NCBI GenBank assembly: GCA_025517465.1
Contig: JAOPKE010000001.1
Span: 434,001 to 498,000, forward strand
From: Halobacteria archaeon HArc-gm2
Lineage (GTDB): Archaea; Halobacteriota; Halobacteria; Halobacteriales; Haloarculaceae
Reading direction: 5' to 3'
Length of the DNA stretch: 64,000 nt
The notes beneath the pieces are model-generated. The model was not told the origin of the DNA, made no database searches, and saw only the letters and a list, made by a program, of their open reading frames with translations. A program made the position numbers and the translations under genes. Below are positions 1-8,922 of the stretch, one piece after another. Positions within the stretch are counted from its first letter, which is position 1, and each line of letters opens with the position of its first letter.

Positions 1-114
1 GACGTCACTACTCGACGACTACTCGGCTTGCGATAGCGTAAATCGGGAATTTATCATCCCCTTATTTTATTCGTAGGTGGCTCTCAAGGGGAATTAACAG
101 GTCCTCGACAGCCA
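1..114. other. Upstream region of the vWA operon, no gene seen
   Basis: The first 114 bases hold no convincing reading frame. An AT-rich patch around 49-72 (including the run ttattttatt) lies about 45 bases before the first ATG of the six-gene operon and is the only visible promoter candidate. Spacing is a little long for a leaderless transcript, so the assignment is tentative. Confidence 0.4.
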
Positions 115-1926
115 ATGGTCCTCCAGCTCGGTTTCGTCGATCCCGCCGGACTCGCCGGTCTGGTAGCGCTGGTGCCGCTCGTGATCCTCTACCTCGTGCG
201 GCCCGACCCGCGGGAGCTGTCGCTGCCGACGGTCCGGTTCCTGGCCGAGGAACGCGACGACGGCGGCGCACACCCCGTGTTGCGGCGGCTGACGCGGGAC
301 CTGCTCTTCCTGCTCCAGGTGCTCGTCGTGCTGGCGCTGACGGCGGCGCTGGCCTCGCCGTACGTGATGCTCGACCGCCAGACTGCCGGGAGCTCGACCG
401 TGGTCGTGCTCGACACCAGCGCGAGCATGGCGACCGAGACGGGCGACGGCAGCCGGTTCGACGCGGCCCGGGCGGCGGCCCGCGACGCCGTCGCCGGCGA
501 GACGACTGTCGTGACCACTGCGCCGGCGGCAGGGACGCTGGTCGACGCCGGTGGTCCGGCCGACGCGCGGGACGCGCTCCGGACGGTGCCCGTCACCGAT
601 GCGTCGGGCGACCTTCGGGGCGCTATCTCCCGGGCAGCTACGGCGGCTACGTCGGCCGACGACGGCGCCCGCGTCGTCGTCCTCAGCGACTTCGTCGACG
701 AGAGCGGCTGGCGGTCGGCGGTGCGGACGGCCCGGGCGAACGGCGTCGACGTCCGGCTCAGGCAGTTCGACGGCGGTGGCGCGGCGAACGTCGGAATCGT
801 CGGCCACGACGTCACTGAACGCGGCGCGTCGGTCACCGTCCGCAACACCGGGACCGAACGAGCCGAGCGCACCGTCAGTCTCGGCGACCAGTCGACGGAG
901 GTGACCCTCGAACCCGGCGACGTCCGAGAACTCTCCTTCGGCGTGCCGGCCGGGGGCGGTACCGTGGAACTCTCGCCGGGCGACTCGTTTCCCACCGACG
1001 ATACCGCGCCCGTCGCGGCTCCGGCCGACCCCACCGTGGAGGTACTGCTGGTGACGAACGAACCCGACTCGAACCTCGCGACGGCGCTGGACGTTATCGG
1101 GAGCGTCGACCTCACCGTCGCCCAGCCGCCGGCGTCCGTCGACGGCGACTACGACGTCGCAATCGTGGGCCAGGTGGACGCCGGCGAAGTGCTCGACAGC
1201 ACGGTCGAGACCGTTCGAGCCATCGCAGCCGACGGCGGCGGCGTCGCCGTCGTCGCCCAGCCAGACCTCGCCGACCTCGGATTGGGTCCCATCTCACCGG
1301 TCGAGCCGCGACGGATGACCGCCCAGCCAGGCGTCGAATCGCCGGCGGACCACGACCTCACCCGGAACTTCGAGTTTCCCCGGCCGGAGCGCGCGCTGGC
1401 GGCGAACCTGACGCGCGGTCGGGCGCTCGTGAACTACACCGACGGGTCGCCGCTCCTGGCCACTGCTTCCCACGGCGAGGGGAGGGTGCTGTACTACGGC
1501 TACGTCCCCGACCACTCGTCGTTCCAGCGGGGCGTCCGTTACCCGATCTTCTGGAAACGCGCGGTGTTCCACCTCGCCGACCGGCCGGCCGTCGCCGAGT
1601 TGAACCGCGAGACGGGCGCGAAGTTGCAGTTTCAGTCCGAGCGGACGGTCAGTGGGCCACGGGGCGACCGGACCACGACGGTCGCGACGCTGGACGCCGT
1701 CGGAACGTACGACGTCGACGATCGGCGCTACGCCGCCGTGCTCGCGAACCCCGCGGAGTCCAACGTGACGGCGCCGTCCATCGACGAGGTCCGGTCGGCC
1801 GGACAGTCAGACGGCTCCACTGGTACTGCGTCGGTCCCGGTCGAACTGACGCCGGCGATCGTCGCCCTGGCGACGCTGCTCGTCCTGCTCGAACTGGCCT
1901 ACCTCCGCCGGCGGGGTGACCTCTGA
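115..1926 (+). CDS. BatA-type membrane protein with vWA domain
   Basis: Predicted 603-residue membrane protein. The first 80 residues look like the BatA/aerotolerance-regulator N-terminal domain: a hydrophobic helix at about 8-28 ending in a VRP motif, then a second helix at about 63-82. A von Willebrand A domain follows, with a metal-site signature DTSAS at residues 100-104. The middle is acidic and beta-rich, and a C-terminal helix (about 575-595) ends in basic residues. It is the first gene of an operon in which every junction overlaps; its TGA shares a base with the next ATG (TGATG). In bacteria such proteins pair with MoxR ATPases in envelope-stress or protein-maturation systems. The exact role in haloarchaea is unknown. 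Confidence 0.8.
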   Translation: MVLQLGFVDPAGLAGLVALVPLVILYLVRPDPRELSLPTVRFLAEERDDGGAHPVLRRLTRDLLFLLQVLVVLALTAALASPYVMLDRQTAGSSTVVVLDTSASMATETGDGSRFDAARAAARDAVAGETTVVTTAPAAGTLVDAGGPADARDALRTVPVTDASGDLRGAISRAATAATSADDGARVVVLSDFVDESGWRSAVRTARANGVDVRLRQFDGGGAANVGIVGHDVTERGASVTVRNTGTERAERTVSLGDQSTEVTLEPGDVRELSFGVPAGGGTVELSPGDSFPTDDTAPVAAPADPTVEVLLVTNEPDSNLATALDVIGSVDLTVAQPPASVDGDYDVAIVGQVDAGEVLDSTVETVRAIAADGGGVAVVAQPDLADLGLGPISPVEPRRMTAQPGVESPADHDLTRNFEFPRPERALAANLTRGRALVNYTDGSPLLATASHGEGRVLYYGYVPDHSSFQRGVRYPIFWKRAVFHLADRPAVAELNRETGAKLQFQSERTVSGPRGDRTTTVATLDAVGTYDVDDRRYAAVLANPAESNVTAPSIDEVRSAGQSDGSTGTASVPVELTPAIVALATLLVLLELAYLRRRGDL

Positions 1927-4274
1927 TGGCCGTCGAGACCACTCTCGGCGGCGTCCGCGTCGGGCTGGCGCGCTCGCTCGCACTGGTCGTCACCCCACTG
2001 CTGGTCGCGGTCGTCGGCTGGCTCGTCCTCCGTACTTCGGAAGCCGGCTGGGTTCGCTCCCGCCGTCGCTGGCTGCTCTTCGGCTCGCGGGCGTTCCTCG
2101 TCACAGTCCTCGTCGTCTCGCTGGCCGGTCCCTACACTGTCCAGAGCCGGACGGTCTCCGAGGAGCCGTCGGTCCGGCTGGTCGTCGACCGGTCGGCGAG
2201 CATGGCGGTCACGGACAACGAGACGGGCGAACTCGCGAGGGCCCTCGAACAGCGCGGCGTCGACGTCGACACCACGACGGTCGGCTCCGGGACGGAGTCA
2301 CGGGTCGGCGATGCCGTCGCGAGTTCGCTCGCCCCGAACGCGACGGTCGTCGTCGCCTCGGACGGCCAGGTCACCGGCGGGCAGTCGCTGGGCGAGGCCG
2401 CCGAACTCGGCCGGCAGGTCGACGCGACGATCAGTAGCGTGGACGTGCGCGCGGCGGAGACGGAGCGGTACGTCGACGTCGCCGGCCCCTCGAAGGTCAG
2501 TTCCGGGGTGAACGAGAGCTTCCTCGTCACGGTCGACGGGGCCCAGGTCAACGGCACCGAGTCGACGCTCGAGGTCACCGTCGACGGCGAGACCGTCGTC
2601 GAGCGGACCGTCACCGGCGCGGGGTCGGTCGAGTTCGAACACACCTTCGACGAGACGGGGAGTCACCGAGTGACAGCGAGAATCGACGGCGACGACCGGT
2701 TCGCCCGCAACGACGTCTCCCGGAAGACGGTCCGCGTCGTCCAGCCCCCGCGGATCCTCTACGTCTCGCGTGACTCGTACCCGCTGGAGTCGTTCCTCTC
2801 GCAGCTATACACGGTCGAGCACGCCGAGTCTGTCCCCTCCGACCTCGACGGCTACTACGCCGTCGTCGTCCAGGACGTGCCGGCGGGCCAGCTCGGTGAC
2901 CAGGCCGCGCTCCAGCGGGCCGTCGTGAACGGCACCGGGCTGGTCACTGTCGGCGGCCCGCAGGCGTTCGAGGCAGGCGGATACGGCGACGCGCCTATCG
3001 GCGACCTGACGCCGGTCGACTACGACGACCGAGACCGGCAGTCGACGGTCATCCTGGCCGTCGACGTCTCGGGCAGTTCCGAGCAGTCGATGGCCGTCCA
3101 GCGCGGCCTCGCGCTCGACGTCCTCTCGCAACTGGGCGACCAGAACCGGGTGGGAATCGTCGCGTTCAACCACAACCCCCACGCCATCGCGCAGCCCCGA
3201 CAGCTCGGGGGATCACGGGACGTCCTCCGAGACAGGATTCGCCGGCTGCAGAGCGGCGGTGCGACGAGCATCGACGTCGGCCTGGCAGGTAGCGCGGCGA
3301 TGGTCGACGGCGGCGACGCGACGGTCGTCCTCGTCACCGACGGGCACTCGAACAGAGAGCCTGCAGTCGCGAGAGCGGCGGCGCTCTCCGAGCGGGGGAT
3401 CGAGGTCGTCGCCGTCGGCGTCGGCGGGAACGTGCGGGAGGCCCGGCTGGCCGCCATCGCGCGGGCCGGCGACGGAACTTACCTCCGCGCGAGCGAGACG
3501 AACCGGCTCCGGCTGTTCTTCGGCGACGACCAGCGCCAGTACTCCGGCGACGGGTTGACCGTCGTCGACGGGACTCACTTCGTCACCGAGGGCGTCCGGT
3601 TCACCGCCGCGCCGGGGTCGGCCAACGACGTCTCGGTCCGCGACCGCGCGACGTATCTCGTCGCCAGCGGGGAGGGCACGCCGGCGATGTCGGCCTGGCG
3701 CTACGGACTTGGCCGGTCGGTGGCGATCACGGCCCACGACGGGAGCGGCCGCCTCGGGGGACTCCTGACCAGCCCGGACTCGCTCGCGCTCACGCGCTCT
3801 GTCAACTGGGCCGTCGGCGATCCGGAGCGCCTCGCGACGGACGTGACCGACGTCTCGGACACCCGCGTCGGCGAGCGGACGGCCATCACCTACCGGGGGT
3901 CCGAGCGCCCGGGTACGGACGCCCCATCGTTCGTCCGCACCGGCCCGCGGGCGTACCGGGCGACGGTCACCCACGACCAGGCCGGCTACCAGACGATTCG
4001 GGAGGCGACCTACGCCGTCGACTACCCCCGCGAGCACGTCGGCTTCGGGCAGTCGCCGGCACTGACCGCCGCCGTCCAGACGACGGGCGGCCGGACGTTC
4101 GACGCGGACGACGCGGCGGCCGTCGCCGAGTACGCCCGGCAGCGGTCGGTTCGCGAACGCGCCATCGAGCGCGAGTGGGGCTGGCTCTTCCTGGCCGCCG
4201 CGCTCGCGCTGTTCGTCCTCGAAGTCGGCGCCCGGCGCGTCCAGACGATCAGAGACAGGAGGCACGACTCATGA
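1926..4274 (+). CDS. Large membrane protein with two vWA-like signatures
   Basis: Predicted 782-residue protein with two N-terminal membrane helices (about 15-36 and 50-72), a long exported or cytoplasmic middle, and one C-terminal helix near 752-770 followed by basic residues. A first vWA-like motif DRSAS comes soon after helix 2. A second, better one, DVSGSS, begins at Asp380 and is followed by the remainder of a vWA fold (a VTDG motif and an AVGVGG strand). The arrangement resembles large BatA/BatB-like proteins with a glutamine-amidotransferase-like segment between vWA halves. It overlaps the first operon gene by one base and the next by four (ATGA), implying translational coupling. The ligand of the vWA domains cannot be read from sequence. 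Confidence 0.8.
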   Translation: MAVETTLGGVRVGLARSLALVVTPLLVAVVGWLVLRTSEAGWVRSRRRWLLFGSRAFLVTVLVVSLAGPYTVQSRTVSEEPSVRLVVDRSASMAVTDNETGELARALEQRGVDVDTTTVGSGTESRVGDAVASSLAPNATVVVASDGQVTGGQSLGEAAELGRQVDATISSVDVRAAETERYVDVAGPSKVSSGVNESFLVTVDGAQVNGTESTLEVTVDGETVVERTVTGAGSVEFEHTFDETGSHRVTARIDGDDRFARNDVSRKTVRVVQPPRILYVSRDSYPLESFLSQLYTVEHAESVPSDLDGYYAVVVQDVPAGQLGDQAALQRAVVNGTGLVTVGGPQAFEAGGYGDAPIGDLTPVDYDDRDRQSTVILAVDVSGSSEQSMAVQRGLALDVLSQLGDQNRVGIVAFNHNPHAIAQPRQLGGSRDVLRDRIRRLQSGGATSIDVGLAGSAAMVDGGDATVVLVTDGHSNREPAVARAAALSERGIEVVAVGVGGNVREARLAAIARAGDGTYLRASETNRLRLFFGDDQRQYSGDGLTVVDGTHFVTEGVRFTAAPGSANDVSVRDRATYLVASGEGTPAMSAWRYGLGRSVAITAHDGSGRLGGLLTSPDSLALTRSVNWAVGDPERLATDVTDVSDTRVGERTAITYRGSERPGTDAPSFVRTGPRAYRATVTHDQAGYQTIREATYAVDYPREHVGFGQSPALTAAVQTTGGRTFDADDAAAVAEYARQRSVRERAIEREWGWLFLAAALALFVLEVGARRVQTIRDRRHDS

Positions 4275-4870
4275 GCTACGTCGGAACGAAACTCAACCTC
4301 GGACTCGTCGTGGTGGCCGTCCTCACCACCGCGACCATCGGTGGATCGACGCTGTACTACCAGTCGTCCGTCGGCGACGTGACGGCACAGAACCAGGAGC
4401 TCCGGACGGAGAACGAACAGCTCCGGACCGAACTCGCCACCGCGCGCGAGAACAGTACCGAGTTACAGACCCGGCTGGAGAACCTCAATCAGAGCCTGTC
4501 CACGCGACAGGACGACCTCCAGACGTTGATCACGCAACTCAACGAGACCGAAGGGGAACTGAACACCACTCGCGCAGAGCTACGTGAGGCCCAGGACGAC
4601 CTCGAAGAGTCCCAGGACCGCGTCGAGGAACTGGACGACGAGGTGTCCGAACTCGAGCGGACCGTCGTCACGGAGCGCGAAGAGCGCCGGACGCTCGAAA
4701 CCGAGAACGAGGAGTTACGCGAGCGAGCCACCGAGGTCGAGACCCGCAACGCCGAACTGGAGACGCAAGTCGCGACGCTGGAAGAACAGATCAACCAGCT
4801 CGAACGGGAGAACGAGGATCTCAGAGAGCGGATCGACGAGCTCGAATCGCAAGTGGAGGGCGGATCGTGA
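4271..4870 (+). CDS. Membrane-anchored coiled-coil protein
   Basis: 199 residues starting at an ATG that overlaps the preceding stop by four bases (ATGA); an upstream extension of the frame is possible but would run deep into the previous gene. Residues about 7-27 form one membrane helix or uncleaved signal anchor. Almost everything after residue 40 is Glu/Arg/Leu-rich heptad sequence typical of a long parallel coiled coil. No enzyme motif is present. Its position between vWA proteins and the MoxR ATPase suggests a structural or scaffold component of the same complex. I do not recognise it as a named family. Confidence 0.75.
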   Translation: MSYVGTKLNLGLVVVAVLTTATIGGSTLYYQSSVGDVTAQNQELRTENEQLRTELATARENSTELQTRLENLNQSLSTRQDDLQTLITQLNETEGELNTTRAELREAQDDLEESQDRVEELDDEVSELERTVVTEREERRTLETENEELRERATEVETRNAELETQVATLEEQINQLERENEDLRERIDELESQVEGGS

Positions 4871-5721
4871 CCGATCCCGAGACGCTCGACGCGGCCGTCG
4901 ACGAGGTCCGCAGGGAGGGGTACAAGGCGGCCGCCGTGTTCGCGACGGCGGACGCCGTCCTCGCACTGCTGGTCGTCGACGTCGGGCTGACCGTCGTCGC
5001 CGTCGACGTGCCCTCGATTTCGGCCCTCCCCGTGGGGACGGAAGGTCTGATCGCGGCCGTCGCCGGGCTCGCAGCCGGGCTGGCGAGCGGCGTCGTCCGG
5101 GCCCGCCGGAACGGGGTCGAACGGTTCGAGGCGGCCAACCCCGAACTCGGCGCCGCCCTGCGGTCGGCACGCGATGCGGCTCACTCGGCTCACGACGACA
5201 CGATGGCCCGGCGGCTCTACGCGGACGCGCTGGACCGCCTGTCCGAGGCGTCGAGCGGGCGTCTGCTGGACGAGCGACGACTGGCACTGCGGATGGTGGT
5301 CGTCTTCGTCCTCGCGGTGGGCTCCATCCACGTCACGGTCGCCGGCGTCGCCCTCGATCTGGCCGACTCGCCCACCGTCGGCGGGTCGGATGGGCCCGAC
5401 AGCGACCAGCAGCCCGACGACCCGCCGCCGGAATCGAGCGACAGCCTCGACTCGGACCCGATTTCGAACACCGACGGCAGTACCGTCCTCGGCGACCCCG
5501 GCGAGGTCGCGCGGGGCGACGAGGCGCTGACGGCGAACCTGTCGGACCGGTCGGGCGCCGAATCGGGCGACCAGCGGGCCCGATACGAGAACTCCGGGCA
5601 CCCGTCGGCCGAGGATATTTCGCCCGAGCGGGCGGGCTACGACGACCCCGGATCGGTCGAGGACCCGGAACTGGTCAGGGAGTACGCGCTCCGTATGAGC
5701 GAGGAGAACGACGATGACTGA
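4867..5721 (+). CDS. Uncharacterised membrane protein of the MoxR operon
   Basis: 284 residues with a GTG start that overlaps the previous stop by four bases. Two hydrophobic segments lie at about 21-45 and 55-77, and a third near 138-160. The C-terminal third is a low-complexity, Asp/Ser/Pro-rich acidic tail that is probably disordered in high salt. No catalytic motif is visible. Its stop overlaps the MoxR start by eight bases, so it is very likely made with, and works with, the ATPase. The family is not recognised beyond being a conserved-looking haloarchaeal neighbour of MoxR genes. Confidence 0.7.
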   Translation: MTDPETLDAAVDEVRREGYKAAAVFATADAVLALLVVDVGLTVVAVDVPSISALPVGTEGLIAAVAGLAAGLASGVVRARRNGVERFEAANPELGAALRSARDAAHSAHDDTMARRLYADALDRLSEASSGRLLDERRLALRMVVVFVLAVGSIHVTVAGVALDLADSPTVGGSDGPDSDQQPDDPPPESSDSLDSDPISNTDGSTVLGDPGEVARGDEALTANLSDRSGAESGDQRARYENSGHPSAEDISPERAGYDDPGSVEDPELVREYALRMSEENDDD

Positions 5722-6667
5722 GAACCTATCCGACGACGAGGCGGTACAGCGACTCCAGGACGCGCTCGACGCCGTCCGGGACGAAGTGCGAAAGCGGATC
5801 GTCGGCCAGGAGGCCGTCGTCGACCAGCTGCTCGCGTGTATGCTGTGCGACGGCAACGCGCTGCTGGAGAGCACGCCCGGCCTGGGCAAGACGTTGCTCG
5901 TCCAGACCCTGGCCGACGCCACGTCGCTCTCGTTCAGCCGGGTCCAGAACACGCCGGACCTGATGCCCTCGGACGTCACCGGCACCGACATCGTCCGGGA
6001 CACGGCGGAGGGTCAGGAGTTCGTCTTCGACCCTGGCCCCATCTTCGCGAACGTGGTGCTCGCCGACGAGATCAACCGCGCGACGCCGAAGACCCAGGCC
6101 GCGCTGCTGGAGGCCATGCAGGAACAACAGGTCACCGTCACCGGGGACACGTACGACCTGCCGGAGCCGTTCTTCGTGCTGGCGACGCAGAACCCCATCG
6201 AGCAGGAGGGGACCTACCCGCTCCCGGAGGCCCAGCGCGACCGCTTCACGATGAAGATACTGCTGGACTACCCCGAAGACGACGAGGAGACGGAAATCGT
6301 CGACCGGTACACTCGCCGGCTCGACGACGACATCCCGGTCGAGCCGGTGCTCACGCCGGAGTCGTTCCGGGACGCCCAGCGACTCGTCCGCCAGTTGCCC
6401 ATCGCCGACGACGTCCGGGACCGGGCAGTCGGCGTCGTCCGGGAGACGCGGCAGGCCGACCGCCTGAACTACGGGGCCAGCCCGCGGGCCAGCATGGACC
6501 TCGTGCTCGCGTCGAAGGCGAGAGCGTTCCTCGCCGGCCGGAGCCACGTCGCACCCGACGACGTCGAAGCGATGGCTCGCCCAGTCCTGCGCCATCGCGT
6601 CGTCGTCGACTTCCGGGCCGAACGCGAGGGCGTCGCGCCGGACGACGTGGTCGGCGACCTGCTATGA
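5714..6667 (+). CDS. MoxR-family AAA+ ATPase
   Basis: 317-residue MoxR ATPase. Walker A is STPGLGKT at residues 53-60, and Walker B (VVLADE) at about 114-119 is followed by the MoxR-typical NRATPKTQAALLEAMQE-like stretch. Sensor 1 is visible in ATQNPIEQEGTYPLPEAQ and a C-terminal lid follows. MoxR proteins act as chaperone-like ATPases that remodel or load cofactors into vWA-domain partners. Four such partners or accessory genes precede it and a DUF58 gene follows with a four-base overlap, the classical MoxR-DUF58-vWA arrangement. Length is normal for the family. Confidence 0.95.
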   Translation: MTENLSDDEAVQRLQDALDAVRDEVRKRIVGQEAVVDQLLACMLCDGNALLESTPGLGKTLLVQTLADATSLSFSRVQNTPDLMPSDVTGTDIVRDTAEGQEFVFDPGPIFANVVLADEINRATPKTQAALLEAMQEQQVTVTGDTYDLPEPFFVLATQNPIEQEGTYPLPEAQRDRFTMKILLDYPEDDEETEIVDRYTRRLDDDIPVEPVLTPESFRDAQRLVRQLPIADDVRDRAVGVVRETRQADRLNYGASPRASMDLVLASKARAFLAGRSHVAPDDVEAMARPVLRHRVVVDFRAEREGVAPDDVVGDLL

Positions 6668-7521
6668 TCGACGCCGCGTTCCTCGACGAACTGGACCGGT
6701 TCGACGGCTCGCTCTCGCAGGTGACCGACGCCCGTCAGCGCGGCGAGCAACGCTCGACCGAACTCGGCGAAGGCCAGCGCTTCGCCGACTACCGGTCCTA
6801 CGTCCCCGGCGACGACACCCGCCTGGTCGACTGGAAGCTCTACGCCCGGACCGGTGAGCGTTACGTCAAGCAGTTCGAGGCCGAGCGGGACCTGACCGTC
6901 CACGTCCTGCTGGACGCGAGCGCGTCGATGGACGTCGGCGGGGAGGAGATGCACAAGTTCGAGTTCGCCGCGAAACTCGGGCTGGGCTTCTGTGCGCTGG
7001 CCGCCGCGGAACACAACGACTTCCGATTCTCCGTGTTCACGGATCGGTTCGACCGAATAGACGCCGGCCGGTCGAATCGCGGGGAGGTCCTGGCGCTGAT
7101 CGACCGGCTGAACGAGATCGAACTGGCGGGCGAGGCGGACTTCGACCACGCGCTCGTGGAGTACGCCGCCACTATCGACTCGCGGTCGCTCGTCCTCGTC
7201 GCCAGCGACTTCCTGGCGGACGTCGACGACGTCGAGGCGGGCGTCGAGGCGCTGGCCCGAAACGACGTCGTCCTCGCCCAGGTGTTCGCCCCAGAGGAGG
7301 TCGACCCGCCGACGAGCGGGGACACCATCTTCCGCGGGCTGGAGCGGGAACTGGAGTTGCGAACGTACTTCGGGTCGCCCCAGCGACGGACGTACAGCGA
7401 ACGCCTCGAAAGTCACGTCGAGCGAGTGTCCGAGACCGCCCGAAACGTGGACGCGCGCCACGTCCGTGTCGAGAGCGACGCCGAGTTCTTCGACGCCTTC
7501 GCCCGGACCTGGGTCGAGTGA
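6664..7521 (+). CDS. DUF58 domain protein
   Basis: 285 residues from an ATG that overlaps the MoxR stop. The DUF58 signature is clear: YRSYVPGDDTRLVDWKLYA around residues 42-60, followed by a vWA-like strand with DASAS near residues 85-89 and a later region carrying LVLVASDF. DUF58 proteins are the usual partner of MoxR ATPases; the biochemical role is unsettled. It is the last gene of the operon: the next gene, MgtC/DUF4010, is convergent, with only 47 bases between the stops. No membrane helix is seen, so it probably acts at the cytoplasmic face. Confidence 0.92.
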   Translation: MIDAAFLDELDRFDGSLSQVTDARQRGEQRSTELGEGQRFADYRSYVPGDDTRLVDWKLYARTGERYVKQFEAERDLTVHVLLDASASMDVGGEEMHKFEFAAKLGLGFCALAAAEHNDFRFSVFTDRFDRIDAGRSNRGEVLALIDRLNEIELAGEADFDHALVEYAATIDSRSLVLVASDFLADVDDVEAGVEALARNDVVLAQVFAPEEVDPPTSGDTIFRGLERELELRTYFGSPQRRTYSERLESHVERVSETARNVDARHVRVESDAEFFDAFARTWVE

Positions 7522-7568
7522 TCTCTCGTCGCCCGGCGATGGAACGGCGCGATCGATTCGAGGGACTC

Positions 7569-8870
7569 TCAGACCGTGACCACGACCGTCACCGCAGTCG
7601 CGGCGGCCAGCAGCGCCAGACTCCAGACGGCGACGCGGTAGGCGAACCCGCGGTTGGGACTCGCGAGCGTCAGGCCGGCCTTCACGACGATGCTCGCGGC
7701 CGTGGCGAGGAGGACGGCGATGGTCGCCTCGTCGGCACCGATAGCGCCACCGCGGTAGAGCACGACAGCGGTGGTGGTCGCGCCGGCGCTGGAGACCAGC
7801 CCGGACAGTGCCGACGTCACGTAGAGGCCGGCGGAGCCGAACTCGGCCCGCGCCACGGTGCCGGCGACGAGCACGACGAGGAAGATGGCGCCGAAGACGA
7901 GGGCGTTCCGGAGTGAGAACGGGCTATCGAGGTCGATGTCGACCTCCTGGGACCAGTCCGCGGTGTAGGCGGCGACGGCGAAGCTCCCGACGATGACGGC
8001 GCCGAGCGGGACGACGGCCTCGAAGAGGACGCCCCGCTGGACGGTGAAGGCGACGGCGATGGCGAGGTTCCGGAGCGCCATCGCCGCGTCGGCCAGCAGG
8101 ATGGCCGCGACGGCGTACGAGACGGCCTCCGGTCGCTGTTTGACCTGGTCCAGCATCGTCCCGACGACGGCCGTCGAGGACGCCAGCCCGCCGAAGAAGC
8201 CAGTGACGGCGACGCCACGACCGCCGTAGGACTGGACGACGGCGTAGTTGACGATACCGATGCCAGCGACGGTGACGACCAGCAGCCAGACGATGCGGAG
8301 TTCGAGCGCGAGCGAGAGCGAGGCGACGGAGACGTCCAGGGGCTCGGCGGGCAACAGCGGGTAGACGACGAACGCCAGGATGGCGAACTCGGTCGCCGAC
8401 CGCAGTTCCTCGTGTGTGAGGTCCCACGCGAAACTGTGGAGTTCCCGCTTGAGGACGAGCAACAGCGAGGAGAGCACGGCAACGGTGACGCCTTCGAGGA
8501 CGTAGCCGTCGGCGACGAGCGCGCCGACGCCGTAGGCGACGAGCATCGAGACGGACGTCGTCAGTGAGAGCCCTTCCTGCTCGTCGATGAGTCCCTCGAC
8601 GCCGAGGAACACGCCGAGGACGACGACCAGGAGCCCGCCGACGGCGAGCAGTAACTCGCTGCCGACCGTCGTGAAGACGGCCGCGAGGAGGCTCACGAGC
8701 GAGAAGGTTCGGATGCCGGCGGACTTCTGGGACCACTCGCGTTCGAGGCCGAGGAAGAGGCCCAGGGCGCCGGCGAGGACGAGACGCTCGACGGCGGATT
8801 CGAGCGCCAGGGAGCCGAGTTGGCCGAGAACGGTCACTGGTGGATAGTAGGCGGCCCCGGCATAAACCAT
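7569..8870 (-). CDS. MgtC/SapB and DUF4010 domain membrane protein
   Basis: 433 residues from the ATG chosen at 8870; the frame extends further upstream but that region lies in the divergent intergenic space and reads as non-coding. The N-terminal 150 residues match the MgtC/SapB membrane domain, including the ALGLFLGLEREW motif and GIRTFSLVSLLAA. The rest is a multi-helix DUF4010 domain. At least ten hydrophobic segments can be counted. MgtC-type proteins are linked to magnesium or phosphate homeostasis and to membrane energy balance; the substrate here is unknown. It is transcribed divergently from the AI-2E family gene. Confidence 0.88.
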   Translation of the reverse strand: MVYAGAAYYPPVTVLGQLGSLALESAVERLVLAGALGLFLGLEREWSQKSAGIRTFSLVSLLAAVFTTVGSELLLAVGGLLVVVLGVFLGVEGLIDEQEGLSLTTSVSMLVAYGVGALVADGYVLEGVTVAVLSSLLLVLKRELHSFAWDLTHEELRSATEFAILAFVVYPLLPAEPLDVSVASLSLALELRIVWLLVVTVAGIGIVNYAVVQSYGGRGVAVTGFFGGLASSTAVVGTMLDQVKQRPEAVSYAVAAILLADAAMALRNLAIAVAFTVQRGVLFEAVVPLGAVIVGSFAVAAYTADWSQEVDIDLDSPFSLRNALVFGAIFLVVLVAGTVARAEFGSAGLYVTSALSGLVSSAGATTTAVVLYRGGAIGADEATIAVLLATAASIVVKAGLTLASPNRGFAYRVAVWSLALLAAATAVTVVVTV

Positions 8871-8922
8871 TCCGTCATTCCGCAGCGGGAACATTTTTGT
8901 ATCCCGCTGGACTGTTCGGGGT

